The notes: generated from the letters alone by a model not told the origin. Counted from the stretch's first letter, positions 48,200 through 57,587 are shown. The stretch is 64,000 nt of DNA from Bacillota bacterium (GCA_021781745.1 JAJXWH010000013.1:1-64000); one strand, 5' to 3'. Made by a program: numbers and translations.

Positions 48200-48610
48200 T
48201 TATAAAATCTTAATGATTATCGGTTGTGATTTACCACTTTCTTCAGTAACTTTATCGAATTTCTTTACTAGTATAAATGATACAATTGCAGCTGCTATAC
48301 CTCCTATTACCCTGCTCCTAATTATGCCCTGCCCAATGTATTCTCCTAAAAATCCTCCAAGTATTGCTCCAACAAATATAATAATTAGCGGTAAAATAAA
48401 AACAATAAAGGCAGCCCGTAAAACATTAGCCTCCTTTACCTCAAAAACTACCCTTTGCCCAGGTTTTGCTCCTATTTGATTATTTGCAGTTATAATAATA
48501 CTCTCATTACCGGGGCATGCACCGCAATTTTTACAATCACTGTGTCTGCCTACTCTAATTTTTGCAACATCATCAATCACCTCAATTATAAAACCTTGTT
48601 CAGTTTTCAT
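48200..48610 (-). CDS. rseC: RseC/MucC-family protein, SoxR-reducing type
   Basis: 136 aa from the ATG at 48610 (AAGGAG, 10 nt). N-terminal Cys cluster DCKNCGACPGNE (about 26-37), then two membrane spans (about 70-90 and 100-122). This is the RseC-like protein often placed in front of rnf genes. It is the first gene of the operon rseC-rnfCDGEAB-apbE. Role is thought to be redox or assembly related. Confidence 0.88.
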   Translation of the reverse strand: MKTEQGFIIEVIDDVAKIRVGRHSDCKNCGACPGNESIIITANNQIGAKPGQRVVFEVKEANVLRAAFIVFILPLIIIFVGAILGGFLGEYIGQGIIRSRVIGGIAAAIVSFILVKKFDKVTEESGKSQPIIIKIL

Positions 48611-48872
48611 TTTTATCATACTCCTTAGAATTGCTTTGACTTATCAAATTCCTTTTTATTTTTGTAATATATTATATTAATTGTAATGTTTTGGTATTAC
48701 GGTTTTATTATAATCCTTTGATTTATTATTTTAAAGGGCAAACTTTGTAATATTTTTCCCATATAAAATCCTTTTTCCACAATACATACTTTATATATAC
48801 TCTATAATTTTCTAGTGCTATAATATTAATGTAAAAAAATATTATTTTCGAAACATTTGGGGGACTTTATAA

Positions 48873-50042
48873 ATGAATATAAAATTTTCTAATAACCTAA
48901 ACTATTTTCAAACTGGTATTTTTAATGTACTAGATGAAAAAAAAGCCGAACTTATTGCTAGTGGCAGAAAAGTATTCAATTTATCTGTTGGAACACCTGA
49001 CTTTGAACCTGATAAACATGTAATGGATTCATTAATTGATGCTTCAAAAAACGCTGATAATTGGAAATATTCTTTAGGTGATTTACCGGAACTTATAGAT
49101 GCTATTTGCACATATTATAAAAAAAGATTTAATGTAGAAATTAAAGCACATGAAGTTATGTCTATTTATGGATCTCAAGAAGGCTTATCTCATATTGGAC
49201 TTGCATTATGCAATAATGAAGATATTGTTCTAGTTCCTAATCCAGGATATCCCATTTTTGAAATTGGGCCTTATCTTTCTGGAGCAGAAATAGCATATTA
49301 TTCTCTTTTACCAGAAAATAATTATTTACCAGATTTAAACTCAATCTCAGAAGATATATTACATAAAGCTAAATTTATGGTGGTTTCTTATCCATTAAAT
49401 CCTGTTTGTGCATGTGCAACTCCTGAGTTTTATGGTGAATTAATTTCCTTTGCTAAAAAATATAATATTATAATAATCCATGATAATGCTTATTCAGATA
49501 TTGTATATGATGGAAAAATAGGTGGTTCATTTTTAGCACATGAAGGTGCTAAAGACGTTGGAGTTGAATTTTATTCTTTATCTAAATCCTTTAATATAAC
49601 TGGTTCAAGAATATCTTTTGTAATAGGTAATTCTGAAATTATAAAGCATTTTAAAATGCTTCGTTCACAAATTGATTATGGCATTTTCTTACCTATTCAA
49701 TATGCTGCTATTGCAGCCTTAACTGGACCACAAGACAGTGTTATAAATCACTGCAGAGAATATGAGGAAAGAAGAAATGCTTTATGCAGAGGTCTTACAA
49801 GTATAGGCTGGAATGTGCCTGACAGTCAAGGTACTATGTTTGCATGGGCTCCTATTCCACCTAACTTTTCAAACTCTTATGAATTTTGTATGACTCTTAT
49901 GAAAAAGACAGGAGTAATTTGTACTCCTGGAAGTGCTTTTGGAACTCTTGGTGAAGGTTACGTAAGATTTGCTTTAGTATTGCCAGTTTCTGAAATTAAT
50001 GAAGCAATAAAAGCAATAAAGGAAAGCGAAATATTATCATAG
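48873..50042 (+). CDS. Class I/II PLP aminotransferase
   Basis: 389 aa of fold type I. Motifs: NLSVGTPDFEPD, then YSLGDLPEL, VPNPGYPIFE, YPLNPVCACA, HDNAYSDIVYDG and the PLP Lys in SLSKSFN (Lys238), followed by GSRISFVIG. The general form matches LL-diaminopimelate/alanine/aspartate-type aminotransferases. The usual NPTG is altered to NPVC, which may affect substrate. GGGGGA precedes the ATG. It is monocistronic. Confidence 0.88.
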   Translation: MNIKFSNNLNYFQTGIFNVLDEKKAELIASGRKVFNLSVGTPDFEPDKHVMDSLIDASKNADNWKYSLGDLPELIDAICTYYKKRFNVEIKAHEVMSIYGSQEGLSHIGLALCNNEDIVLVPNPGYPIFEIGPYLSGAEIAYYSLLPENNYLPDLNSISEDILHKAKFMVVSYPLNPVCACATPEFYGELISFAKKYNIIIIHDNAYSDIVYDGKIGGSFLAHEGAKDVGVEFYSLSKSFNITGSRISFVIGNSEIIKHFKMLRSQIDYGIFLPIQYAAIAALTGPQDSVINHCREYEERRNALCRGLTSIGWNVPDSQGTMFAWAPIPPNFSNSYEFCMTLMKKTGVICTPGSAFGTLGEGYVRFALVLPVSEINEAIKAIKESEILS

Positions 50043-50060
50043 ATAACAACATTCAAACTC

Positions 50061-50287
50061 TACTTATGTGGTAACTTACCGAAATCATAAATATTTTTGT
50101 TACGAAAACTATGAAAATATCGCTGAAGGCTCTAAGTTGCAAGTTGCACTCACTTTAGCATGCTCCCGCTTTCAGCGTGACAAGCTAAAGTGAGACAACC
50201 TACAACTAAGAGCCTTTAACAGCTCATTTTCAAATGTTTTCTACACAAAAATATTTATGATTTCTGGTGAAGATATCCACATAAGGA
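50061..50287. repeat. 227-bp palindromic element (MITE-like)
   Basis: Two ~100-bp arms (about 50061-50159 and 50184-50287) are imperfect inverted copies. Outer ends ACTTATGTGG / CCACATAAGG, long inner matches such as AAATCATAAATATTTTTGT, and AAGGCTCT / AGAGCCTT and CTCACTTTAGC / GCTAAAGTGAG next to the loop. The 24-nt centre is more GC-rich. It holds no reading frame. No clear target duplication is visible. It fills most of the 423-bp gap between genes. Confidence 0.75.
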
Positions 50288-50465
50288 TTTAGTAAATATG
50301 TAAGTATGTTCATATAATTTATTACTTGTAACTTAAGTAATAAATAAACCCCAATCATATTTAAATCAAAAATACCGTAAGTTATTTTATTTTTTTGGAA
50401 TACTATTAAGGTACTTAAGCAAATTAGTTAAAAAACTAAAGTTTACTTAGATAGGAGTGGTTATT

Positions 50466-50744
50466 TTGGCTAACTTAAAGGAAGGTAATCATAAATTTTA
50501 CTTAGGAGATAACGAAGAAAATATGAAAGCTGTGGTCACTTATGTTGATGGTGAAAAAAATACAATTGTCCTCAATCATACATATGTATCTAAAGAATTA
50601 AGAGGTCAAAATATTGGTGCACAGTTAGTAAAAAGAGTAGTAGATTTTGCACGTGAAAATAATAAAAAGGTAATACCTCAGTGCTGGTTTGCTGAAGATG
50701 AATTTAACGCTCATAAAGAATACCAGGATGTACTATATAAATAA
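50466..50744 (+). CDS. GNAT-like N-acetyltransferase (YjdJ type)
   Basis: 92 aa from the TTG at 50466 (AGGAG, 8-nt spacing); an in-frame GTG at 50457 overlaps the ribosome binding site. The short acetyltransferase fold has the acetyl-CoA loop RGQNIGAQLVKRVVDFA and a C-terminal KVIPQCWFAEDEF. Such mini-GNAT proteins are widespread; the substrate is unknown. Confidence 0.85.
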   Translation: MANLKEGNHKFYLGDNEENMKAVVTYVDGEKNTIVLNHTYVSKELRGQNIGAQLVKRVVDFARENNKKVIPQCWFAEDEFNAHKEYQDVLYK

Positions 50745-50763
50745 TACATGAAATCATTGAAAA

Positions 50764-50790
50764 CCTCTGTTTAAATGCAGAGGCTTTTTT
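50764..50790 (+). terminator. GNAT gene terminator
   Basis: CCTCTG / CAGAGG stem with an 8-nt loop and T6. Confidence 0.85.
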
Positions 50791-50912
50791 ATTAATGAAG
50801 GAGGTCTCTAATAAAAAATTTTATATTTCTGATTAAAATGCATTTTATAAAGTATAAAATAAAAGTTTAATCAAATACTATTATAGAATTATTAATTAAA
50901 GGAGTGGTTTTT

Positions 50913-51074
50913 ATGTCATGCAATAAAAGTATAGGTTGTACAGTGAAACCTTGTAAATGGCACAATAAAGAAGATAATTATTGTACATTAGACAAAATTA
51001 ATGTAGGAACTCACGAATCAAATCCTAAACAAAAGGAATGTACTGATTGTAATTCTTTTGAGTTAGGTTTGTAA
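50913..51074 (+). CDS. DUF1540 small Cys-rich protein
   Basis: 53 aa after AAAGGAG. Cys pattern: C3, C9 in GCTVKPCKW, C24 in NYCTLDKINV, and a C-terminal CTDCNSFE. This is the DUF1540 pattern found in clostridia and bacilli, probably metal-binding. Function is unknown. Confidence 0.8.
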   Translation: MSCNKSIGCTVKPCKWHNKEDNYCTLDKINVGTHESNPKQKECTDCNSFELGL

Positions 51075-51090
51075 ATATTTAATCGATAAA

Positions 51091-51127
51091 AAAAGCAGTA
51101 GTTGGTTTGCTCCTAACTACTGCTTTT
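51091..51127 (+). terminator. DUF1540 gene terminator
   Basis: A 13-bp stem AAAAGCAGTAGTT / AACTACTGCTTTT close to the stop. Confidence 0.85.
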
Positions 51128-51307
51128 AAACACTGTATTTAACATCATTATTTTTTAAATTATCTCCTTCAATACTAGAATTATAACACTCTATATAAAT
51201 GCATTGGCTTATCAACTCCTAACAAATTTGGTTTAGTAATTATTCTTCCCTCTTTGTATCTTCCATTACTTCCAAAAGTTATGGATAAAATATACTGATA
51301 AATAAAA

Positions 51308-51348
51308 TAAAGGGTACAAGCAATATCTCTATTGTTTACTACCCTTTA
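51308..51348 (-). terminator. Terminator of the 56-aa protein gene
   Basis: TAAAGGGTA / TACCCTTTA with a T-rich tail on the minus strand, 8 nt past the stop at 51356. Confidence 0.75.
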
Positions 51349-51355
51349 AAAATAA

Positions 51356-51526
51356 TTATTGAGCTTGTAAGAATTCCTCATAAGTTTCTATTTTATCCTC
51401 TCTATTGGTCTTCTTTAACCAACTATTATACTTTTGAATAACTTCTTCTATTGTCTTTAAATTCAACTTAGTATTCTTTTCTCTCTTCATCTTTATGTAC
51501 ATATTAACTTTAATTATATTACCCAA
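51356..51526 (-). CDS. 56-aa hypothetical protein
   Basis: A TTG start follows AAAGGAG with good spacing. The product is basic and helical (MGNIIKVNMYIKMKREKN, IEEVIQKYNSWLKKTNRED). The terminator follows at once. No family is recognised. Confidence 0.55.
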   Translation of the reverse strand: MGNIIKVNMYIKMKREKNTKLNLKTIEEVIQKYNSWLKKTNREDKIETYEEFLQAQ

Positions 51527-51612
51527 TTTATATTACTCCTTTTAAAATGATATAATTAAAATTTGTACTTTAATTAACATGCAAAAAATCTAATTCAATC
51601 CTTAATTTTTTA

Positions 51613-51870
51613 CTATATTCCTTCTATAGCTAACAATCTTGGATTATTTCCTTCTTGAATTTTAATATATACTTTTGCCATTTTCATTTGTAAATCTTTA
51701 ATTATTGTTTTCACTTTACATATAAAATAGTAGTCATCTGTTCCTTTAATTACTACTGCTATAGGATTAAACTTCCAACCTTTTATTCCATCCAAAGCTA
51801 TTCTTAATATTTGTTTATCCTCTACTGTAATTGTATTTCTTATTTCTAATTCTTCAATTTCTTTTATCAT
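51613..51870 (-). CDS. 85-aa hypothetical protein
   Basis: ATG after AGAGGAG. Starts MIKEIEELEIRNTITVEDK, then a mixed alpha/beta sequence ending LLAIEGI. No Cys motif except one, no signal peptide. It lies upstream of the 56-aa gene on the same strand. Function is unknown. Confidence 0.65.
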   Translation of the reverse strand: MIKEIEELEIRNTITVEDKQILRIALDGIKGWKFNPIAVVIKGTDDYYFICKVKTIIKDLQMKMAKVYIKIQEGNNPRLLAIEGI

Positions 51871-52158
51871 AATATCAGCTCCTCTATATACTATATTAAT
51901 ATTGTTTTTTGTCAGTTCATTGTCAGGTATGTTAATGTTTTCTTAATATATTATTACAAAAAAATAAAGTGTATAGGCATACTAATTTTTTTTGATTAAT
52001 TTGTAGTCTCTCCTTAATATTTTATATAAGATAAAAGGGCTCCGGTAATAAATAGGTTCATACTTTTATTCGGTAACCTAAATACTTTCCGCAGCCATTA
52101 ATTATTTAATCCTTTCCACTATTATAAGTGAGGTTCTTCAATATTTAATTTTTTAAAT

Positions 52159-53154
52159 CTACGCTCCAATTGTAGCCAACATTATTGCTTTAATTGAATG
52201 CATTCTATTTTCAGCCTCATCAAATACTACTGATTGTTTACCTTCAAATACTTCATCTGTAACTTCTAAAGCAGTTAATCCAAATTTTTCTCCAACTTCT
52301 TTTCCTACTTTTGTTTTTAAATCATGGTAAGCAGGTAAACAATGCATAAAGATTGCTTGTTCATTTGCATTGTACATAACTTCCTTATTAACTTGATATG
52401 GAAGTAATAGCTTTAACCTACTTTCCCAAACTTCATCTGGTTCTCCCATAGATACCCATACATCTGTATAAATTACATCTGCATTTTTAGTGCCTTCTTT
52501 AACATCTTCTGTTAATGTAAGTTTAGCTCCACTTTCTTTTGCAATTTCTCTGCATTTTTCTACTAAATCTTCAGCTGGGAATAATTCTTTAGGTGCACAA
52601 GCAGTAAAATTAAGTCCCATTTTTGCACATGCAACCATTAATGAATTTCCCATATTATTTCTTGCATCACCCATGTAAACAAAGTTAACACCCTTTAGTT
52701 TTCCTAATTTTTCTTCGATTGTTAAAAGGTCTGCAATCATTTGAGTTGGATGAAATTCATCAGTTAATCCATTCCAAACAGGAACTCCAGCATATTTAGC
52801 TAATTCTTCAACTATTTCTTGACTAAAACCTCTATATTCTATTCCATCATACATTCTTCCAAGTACTCTTGCAGTATCTGCAATACTTTCTTTTTTACCC
52901 ATTTGAGATCCTGCAGAATCTAAATATGTAACGCCCATTCCCAAATCTCTTCCTGCCACTTCAAATGAACATCTAGTTCTAGTTGATGTTTTTTCAAATA
53001 ATAAGACTATATTCTTACCTCTTAATCTATCGTGTAAAATTCCTGTTCTTTTTAAAGTTTTTAATTCCTTTGACAAATCTAATAAATATCTAATTTCTTG
53101 TGGTGTAAAATCTAATAACTTTAAAAAACTTCTTCCCCTTAAATTAACTGCCAT
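52159..53154 (-). CDS. argF: Ornithine carbamoyltransferase
   Basis: 331 aa. Carbamoyl phosphate motif STRTRCSFE (about residues 57-65), ornithine-side motifs [10 protein letters not shown] and HCLPAYHD, and [12 protein letters not shown]. It makes citrulline from ornithine and carbamoyl phosphate. Two ARG boxes overlap its promoter (53309-53343), which fits an ArgR-repressed biosynthetic argF; the catabolic arcB form cannot be excluded since no arc or other arg gene is nearby. AAGGAG precedes the ATG. A stem-rich stretch without a T run follows the stop. Confidence 0.92.
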   Translation of the reverse strand: MAVNLRGRSFLKLLDFTPQEIRYLLDLSKELKTLKRTGILHDRLRGKNIVLLFEKTSTRTRCSFEVAGRDLGMGVTYLDSAGSQMGKKESIADTARVLGRMYDGIEYRGFSQEIVEELAKYAGVPVWNGLTDEFHPTQMIADLLTIEEKLGKLKGVNFVYMGDARNNMGNSLMVACAKMGLNFTACAPKELFPAEDLVEKCREIAKESGAKLTLTEDVKEGTKNADVIYTDVWVSMGEPDEVWESRLKLLLPYQVNKEVMYNANEQAIFMHCLPAYHDLKTKVGKEVGEKFGLTALEVTDEVFEGKQSVVFDEAENRMHSIKAIMLATIGA

Positions 53155-53308
53155 AACTAATCTCCTTTTTTATTAATATTTTAAAAATTGAATAATTTTA
53201 TTTTAGATATAGTATTTATTTTTTAGGAACCTAATTATTCAAAAACTTTTATATTAATTCATAATATTAATATTCTTACATTAAATAACCATTTTAGTAA
53301 ATGCTTCT

Positions 53309-53343
53309 TGCATAATTATACAACAAACAGTATTATTATACAA
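53309..53343 (-). promoter_or_regulatory. argF promoter overlapped by two ARG boxes
   Basis: On the minus strand -35 TTGTAT (53338-53343) and -10 TATAAT (53315-53320) are 17 bp apart. TGCATAATTATACA (53309-53322) matches TGNATWWWWATNCA fully and AGTATTATTATACA (53329-53342) matches with one change; their centres are 20 bp apart, as ArgR hexamers prefer. The leader to the ATG is about 150 nt. Confidence 0.78.
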
Positions 53344-53458
53344 CTACTTTTCCTATTCAATTTATTTTAATTCAATTACGACTCAAACAAATTTTTTCAT
53401 TAAATTAATATATTTAGATTATAACAATTTAATATCCTACTGTCTAAATATAAAATCA

Positions 53459-53500
53459 AAAAGACCAGCTACTTGTACTTGTACTTGTAACCAGTCTTTT
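53459..53500 (-). terminator. Terminator of the repeat protein gene
   Basis: AAAAGAC..GTAAC and GTAGC..GTCTTTTT arms pair on the minus strand around a loop made of three ACTTGT units; T5 follows. Confidence 0.7.
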
Positions 53501-53571
53501 CTGTTTATTACTTAAATTTATTATTAGCACTATGTTTTTTTAGATTGTAAGTAATTCATTTATATATGGCT

Positions 53572-54567
53572 CTATTTTGATGGAGTAAAAACCCCTAATA
53601 CAGCAGTTTCTTGATCTGCTGTTATAGTTCCTGCTGTTACTAAAGCATCAAGTTTAGTTTTTAAGAAATTCTTATGTTCGCCATCTTTACCACCTTGAGG
53701 TTTTAATGCATTCTCTATTGCTGTTTCCTTGTCTGATGTTATAGTTCCTGCTGTTACTAAACTATCTAAAACTGTTTTAAAATCTCCTTTTGCATTTGTA
53801 AGAGCATTTTCTATTGCTGTTTGTTCATCTGCTGTTATTGTTCCTGCTGTTACTAGATCTGCAAGTTTAGTTTTGAACATATCTTTATGAGCTCCACCTT
53901 GTGGCTTTAGTGCATTCTCTATTGCTGTTTCTTTGTCTGCTGTTATAGTCCCTGATGTTACTAAACTATCTAAAACTGTTTTAAAATCTCCTTTTGCATT
54001 TGTAAGCGCATTTTCTATTGCTGTTTGTTCATCTGCAGTTATTGTTCCTGCTGTTACTAGATCTGCAAGTTTAGTTTTGAACATATCTTTATGATCTCCA
54101 CCTTTAAATCCACCTTGTGGCTTTAATGCATTCTCTATTGCTGTTTCTTTGTCTGCTGTTATTGTCCCTGCTGTTACTAAACTATCTAAAACTGTTTTAA
54201 AATTTCCTTTTGTATTTGCAAGCGCATTTTCTATTGCTGCTTGTTCATCTGCGGTTATTGTTCCTGCTATTACTAAGTCTGCAAGTTTAGTTTTGAACAT
54301 GTCTTTATGATCTCCAGCTTTAAATCCACCTTGTGGAGTAAGGGCTGTTTTTATAGCTGTTTCTTGATCTGCTGTTAATGTCCCTGCTGTTACTAAAGCA
54401 TCAAGTTTAGTTTGAAATCCATTATTTCTTCCTTGATGCTGAACTGCTGAAGTACTACTTGTTGCACTAGTAGAATCAGCTGCAAATACTCCTGTGCTTG
54501 CCCCAGCCATCAAACTTGCCAATATAATCCCTGTCATTACTTTGCTTTTAATACTTTTAGTTTTCAT
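53572..54567 (-). CDS. Secreted protein of eight tandem helical repeats
   Basis: 331 aa. Signal peptide about 1-29 (ending VFA-A), a Ser/Thr linker to about 42, then eight units of about 33-38 residues with the core LVTAGTITADxETAIENAL. Odd and even units differ (FKTKLADL versus FKTVLDSL), so the real repeat is a ~70-residue pair. Linkers PQGGFK-GDHK join pairs. Sequence resembles DUF2680-type helical hairpins, common in clostridial secreted proteins. The promoter has the 11-bp-phased array at 54634-54689. Function is unknown. Confidence 0.82.
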   Translation of the reverse strand: MKTKSIKSKVMTGIILASLMAGASTGVFAADSTSATSSTSAVQHQGRNNGFQTKLDALVTAGTLTADQETAIKTALTPQGGFKAGDHKDMFKTKLADLVIAGTITADEQAAIENALANTKGNFKTVLDSLVTAGTITADKETAIENALKPQGGFKGGDHKDMFKTKLADLVTAGTITADEQTAIENALTNAKGDFKTVLDSLVTSGTITADKETAIENALKPQGGAHKDMFKTKLADLVTAGTITADEQTAIENALTNAKGDFKTVLDSLVTAGTITSDKETAIENALKPQGGKDGEHKNFLKTKLDALVTAGTITADQETAVLGVFTPSK

Positions 54568-54633
54568 TTAAATTACTTCCTTCCTAATTTTTATTTGTCA
54601 ATAATTTTGTTTTTTTACTTTTTACTTGTCTTA

Positions 54634-54689
54634 ATTATAAGTAAGTAATATTACAGTTTTGTCACAAAATCTAGACAATATTGTTACAA
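54634..54689 (-). promoter_or_regulatory. Promoter with 11-bp-phased direct repeats (array A)
   Basis: Read on the plus strand, 11-mers TATTACAGTTT, TGTCACAAAAT, CTAGACAATAT and TGTTACAATTA run in phase (54648 to 54691), so units 1, 2 and 4 carry T(G/A)TYACA. On the minus strand the -10 TATAAT (54634-54639) lies 11 bp from the proximal unit and no -35 is seen. Layout is identical to 57588-57643. Confidence 0.65.
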
Positions 54690-54855
54690 TTATAAAGAAT
54701 TCATTTTTATGCCAATTAGTCCATTTACTATATGTTGGAACTTGTTTACCCAAATTATTGCTTTAATTAATTTATCAGAGTATAATAATTAGAATGTAAA
54801 TCAAACCTTTTTTATGATAAACATAATAATATGCAAACGAGGAGTCTAAAGTATA

Positions 54856-56016
54856 ATGGCTAATAACATAATATCTAAAAATATTTCAAAATTTATAAAT
54901 GTCAAAAAAGGAAAAGTTACTATAATTAATATTTTTATTTTACTTGGACTAATAATTATGTCTCTATTTAGTTTATATTTTGTGAACAATAACGAAGGTT
55001 TATATAGTAAAACAATAGCTAAAGTTATTTCTATAAATGAGGAGGAGACCAAAGAAGAAACTACTAACGGCAAGATTGAACCTATTAAAACTCAAAAAAT
55101 TGAAGCTATTATTATGAATGGTAACCATAGGGGCGAGACTATTAATTTCAATAATATAACATCATTTTCTCAGACAAATGATTTAGATTTAAAAATTAGC
55201 GATGAAGTTTTCATATCTGTTCAAGTCAATGACAAGCAAGAAATAACTTCAGCGAATATACTTGAACTTAAGAGAGATAAATATATTGCATATATAGCAA
55301 TTATCTTTATTTTTCTAATATTACTTATAGGTGAAAACAAAGGCTTAAAATCTTTAGCCAGTGTGGTTGCTAATATTATTATTTTATTTGCAGTAATTGA
55401 ACTATTTTCAAAGGGTTATAATTTAATGGTACTTTCAATAATAGCCAGCATACTTTTCGTTACCTTTTCCATATTGATTGTTTCTGGCAAAAATAAAAAA
55501 GCTGTTTCTGCCATAGCAGGCACCTTGATAGGAACTTTCATATCAATGCTAATTGCAGGTATAGTTATTAAATTAAATAATTGGAGTGGAATTCATTTTG
55601 AGGAAATGGAATTTCTTACTCATCCTGCCGAAAACATATTTTTTATTGAATTAATGATAGGAACATTAGGAGGAATAATGGATATTGCAATTTCTATCTC
55701 GTCAGCTATTGAGGAATTGTATGATAAAAATCCTTACATTGAAAAAAAAGTTATTATTAATTCAGCAAGAGAAATAGGACAGGATATTATGGGTACTATG
55801 GCTAATACATTGGTCTTTGCATATCTTAGTGGCAGCATTCCAACCATATTGCTTCTTCTTAGAAATGAAATTCCAATTACTTATATAATAAATATTAATC
55901 TTTCTTTGGAATTCATGAGAGCTCTTATTGGAAGTATAGGAATAGTCTTAAGTATTCCTATTACAATTTTTACTTCTATTATAGTTCTTAAAAATCATAG
56001 GATTGGAGAACAGTAA
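54856..56016 (+). CDS. YibE/F family membrane protein
   Basis: 386 aa. Membrane span at about 23-43, an external beta-rich domain (45-145), then six or more spans of the YibE/F domain (GENKGLKSLASV, MIGTLGGIMDIAISISSAI, MGTMANTLVFAYLSG). CGAGGAG precedes the ATG. The next gene follows with a 4-bp gap and codes for a second YibE/F protein, as is usual. Transport is suspected; the substrate is not known. Confidence 0.88.
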   Translation: MANNIISKNISKFINVKKGKVTIINIFILLGLIIMSLFSLYFVNNNEGLYSKTIAKVISINEEETKEETTNGKIEPIKTQKIEAIIMNGNHRGETINFNNITSFSQTNDLDLKISDEVFISVQVNDKQEITSANILELKRDKYIAYIAIIFIFLILLIGENKGLKSLASVVANIIILFAVIELFSKGYNLMVLSIIASILFVTFSILIVSGKNKKAVSAIAGTLIGTFISMLIAGIVIKLNNWSGIHFEEMEFLTHPAENIFFIELMIGTLGGIMDIAISISSAIEELYDKNPYIEKKVIINSAREIGQDIMGTMANTLVFAYLSGSIPTILLLLRNEIPITYIININLSLEFMRALIGSIGIVLSIPITIFTSIIVLKNHRIGEQ

Positions 56017-56020
56017 AAGC

Positions 56021-56797
56021 ATGAATATTATATTTATATTATTAATAATATTATTAATTCTTATGACAATTGTAGGAGGTTCTCGTGGAATAAAAGCTTA
56101 TTTCACTTTAATTCTAAACTTCTTTACTTTATTTATTATGCTAATTTTAATTGGTGCTAAAATCGACCCTATTAAAGTTACTTTTATTGGTGCGCTTTTT
56201 ATTAGCTTCTTTAGCCTGTTCTTTATAAATGGATTTAATAAGAAAACACTTTCATCTTTATTTTCTGTAATAATTGTTATATTTTTAGTTATGCTTATAA
56301 CCTATAGCATGAGTATAAATGCAGAAATACAAGGCTTCAGCAATGAACAAACAGAAACAGTTGCATACTTATCTTTATATGTTCAATTGAATTTTTCTAA
56401 AATAGTTATATGTGAAATTTTGATTGGATTATTGGGTGCTATAATAGATGTATCTATCTCCATATCTTCATCAATGAATGAAATTTATAAAAATGATCCT
56501 CAAATCTCAAGAAATAACTTATTTAAATCTGGCATGAATATAGGTAAGGATATTTTAGGAACCATGACTAACACATTACTTTTTGCATATATAAGCGGAT
56601 TTATGACCTTAATAATATATTATAGCGAACTTAATTATTCACTTTCAACTATTTTTAACCAAAAAATCTTCTGCTCAGAAGTTTTCCAAATTATAAGTTG
56701 CGGAATAGGAATCATTCTTATTATACCTATTACTGCATTTTTAGCTTCTAGAATATTCTTTTTTAAATTACAACTAAAAAAACAAATACCTGAATAA
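56021..56797 (+). CDS. YibE/F family membrane protein, short form
   Basis: 258 aa from the ATG at 56021 (GGAG within the previous gene's end). It lacks the external domain of the upstream partner but keeps the core motifs GGSRGIKAYFT, GLLGAIIDVSISISSSM and LGTMTNTLLFAYISG. Both genes probably form one complex. Confidence 0.88.
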   Translation: MNIIFILLIILLILMTIVGGSRGIKAYFTLILNFFTLFIMLILIGAKIDPIKVTFIGALFISFFSLFFINGFNKKTLSSLFSVIIVIFLVMLITYSMSINAEIQGFSNEQTETVAYLSLYVQLNFSKIVICEILIGLLGAIIDVSISISSSMNEIYKNDPQISRNNLFKSGMNIGKDILGTMTNTLLFAYISGFMTLIIYYSELNYSLSTIFNQKIFCSEVFQIISCGIGIILIIPITAFLASRIFFFKLQLKKQIPE

Positions 56798-56858
56798 ATT
56801 ATTATATAGATATTTTTTTCTATATCAACTGCTTAATAAGTTTGAGGTGATATTTGTT

Positions 56859-57044
56859 ATGATAGAGAAATTAGTTTGTCCATTAAAATTTGCATCTAAT
56901 GAAAATGAATGTGTTTCTAATTGTGCTTGGAATGCTGGCTCAGAATCTAAACCTCAATGTGCTATTTTGAAAATTTCATTCAACTTAACTTCCTTAGAAA
57001 AAAATATTAGTGATCTATTAACTCCCAAAAAAGAGATCAATTAA
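56859..57044 (+). CDS. 61-aa Cys-containing small protein
   Basis: ATG at 56859 after GAGGTG (GTG at 56847 is inside the site). Four Cys in CPLKFASNENECVSNCAW and CAILK suggest a small metal site. No family is recognised with certainty. A terminator follows 17 nt after the stop. Confidence 0.65.
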   Translation: MIEKLVCPLKFASNENECVSNCAWNAGSESKPQCAILKISFNLTSLEKNISDLLTPKKEIN

Positions 57045-57060
57045 ATTAATTTATACTTTA

Positions 57061-57092
57061 CCGTTACTAATTGCTTTTAGTGGCGGCTTTTT
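57061..57092 (+). terminator. Terminator of the YibE/F-Cys protein operon
   Basis: CCGTTACTAA pairs with TTAGTGGCGG (with two G-T pairs) and T5 follows. Confidence 0.8.
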
Positions 57093-57122
57093 ATTTAAGT
57101 TAACTTATAGTCTTTTCTATAC

Positions 57123-57326
57123 CTATTTGTTTTTAATAAATACTTTTGATACTGCTAATTCAGCTATACTCTCTATTTCAAAATTTTTAATTATTGTTTC
57201 CAAACCACCAATTCTTTTACATTTAACAATACTTCTAGTATTATCTACACTTATTATTTCCCATCTAGTTTCTTCATCTTCAATCCAAAGACTCAACTTT
57301 TCTCCTGGATAATAAATTTGATTCAT
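57123..57326 (-). CDS. 67-aa hypothetical protein
   Basis: AAGGAGG precedes the ATG. The product is a small beta-rich protein (MNQIYYPGEKLSLWIEDEE, then IISVDNTRSIVKCKRIGG). No membrane span. Not recognised; it may be an adaptor-like domain. Confidence 0.65.
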   Translation of the reverse strand: MNQIYYPGEKLSLWIEDEETRWEIISVDNTRSIVKCKRIGGLETIIKNFEIESIAELAVSKVFIKNK

Positions 57327-57412
57327 TATCTTTCTCCCTCCTTAAATTAACTAACATGAGTATTATTTGCAGTAGATAATCATTTATTCATATTAAAATA
57401 TAAAAAAACTCC

Positions 57413-57581
57413 TTGAAAAAATAAAAGAACTCCACATAAATTGAGTGTTCCTTTATTTATAATTCAATTGCATTGTAATTATTTCTAGCTTTATTACTCC
57501 CCTCTACATATATTTTTTCATTTGTAAACCTCATCTTATCGTAAACCAAATATTATTAAAACCATTCATATGATTTTCTTT
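57413..57581 (-). ncRNA. Candidate small RNA
   Basis: A transcript from the promoter at 57588-57643 would start near 57581 and end at the hairpin AAAGGAAC(A)CTC / GAGTTCTTTT (57423-57454), followed by TTTTATTTTTTC. In between only a five-codon frame (MKKYM) follows a ribosome-like GATGAGG. The RNA would be about 165 nt. It is predicted from promoter and terminator only. Confidence 0.4.
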
Positions 57582-57587
57582 AACTAA

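Noticed and set aside
53572-54567. Repeat region as a CRISPR array
   Set aside because: Repeats are about 100 bp, lie in a continuous reading frame with a signal peptide, and have no unique spacers.
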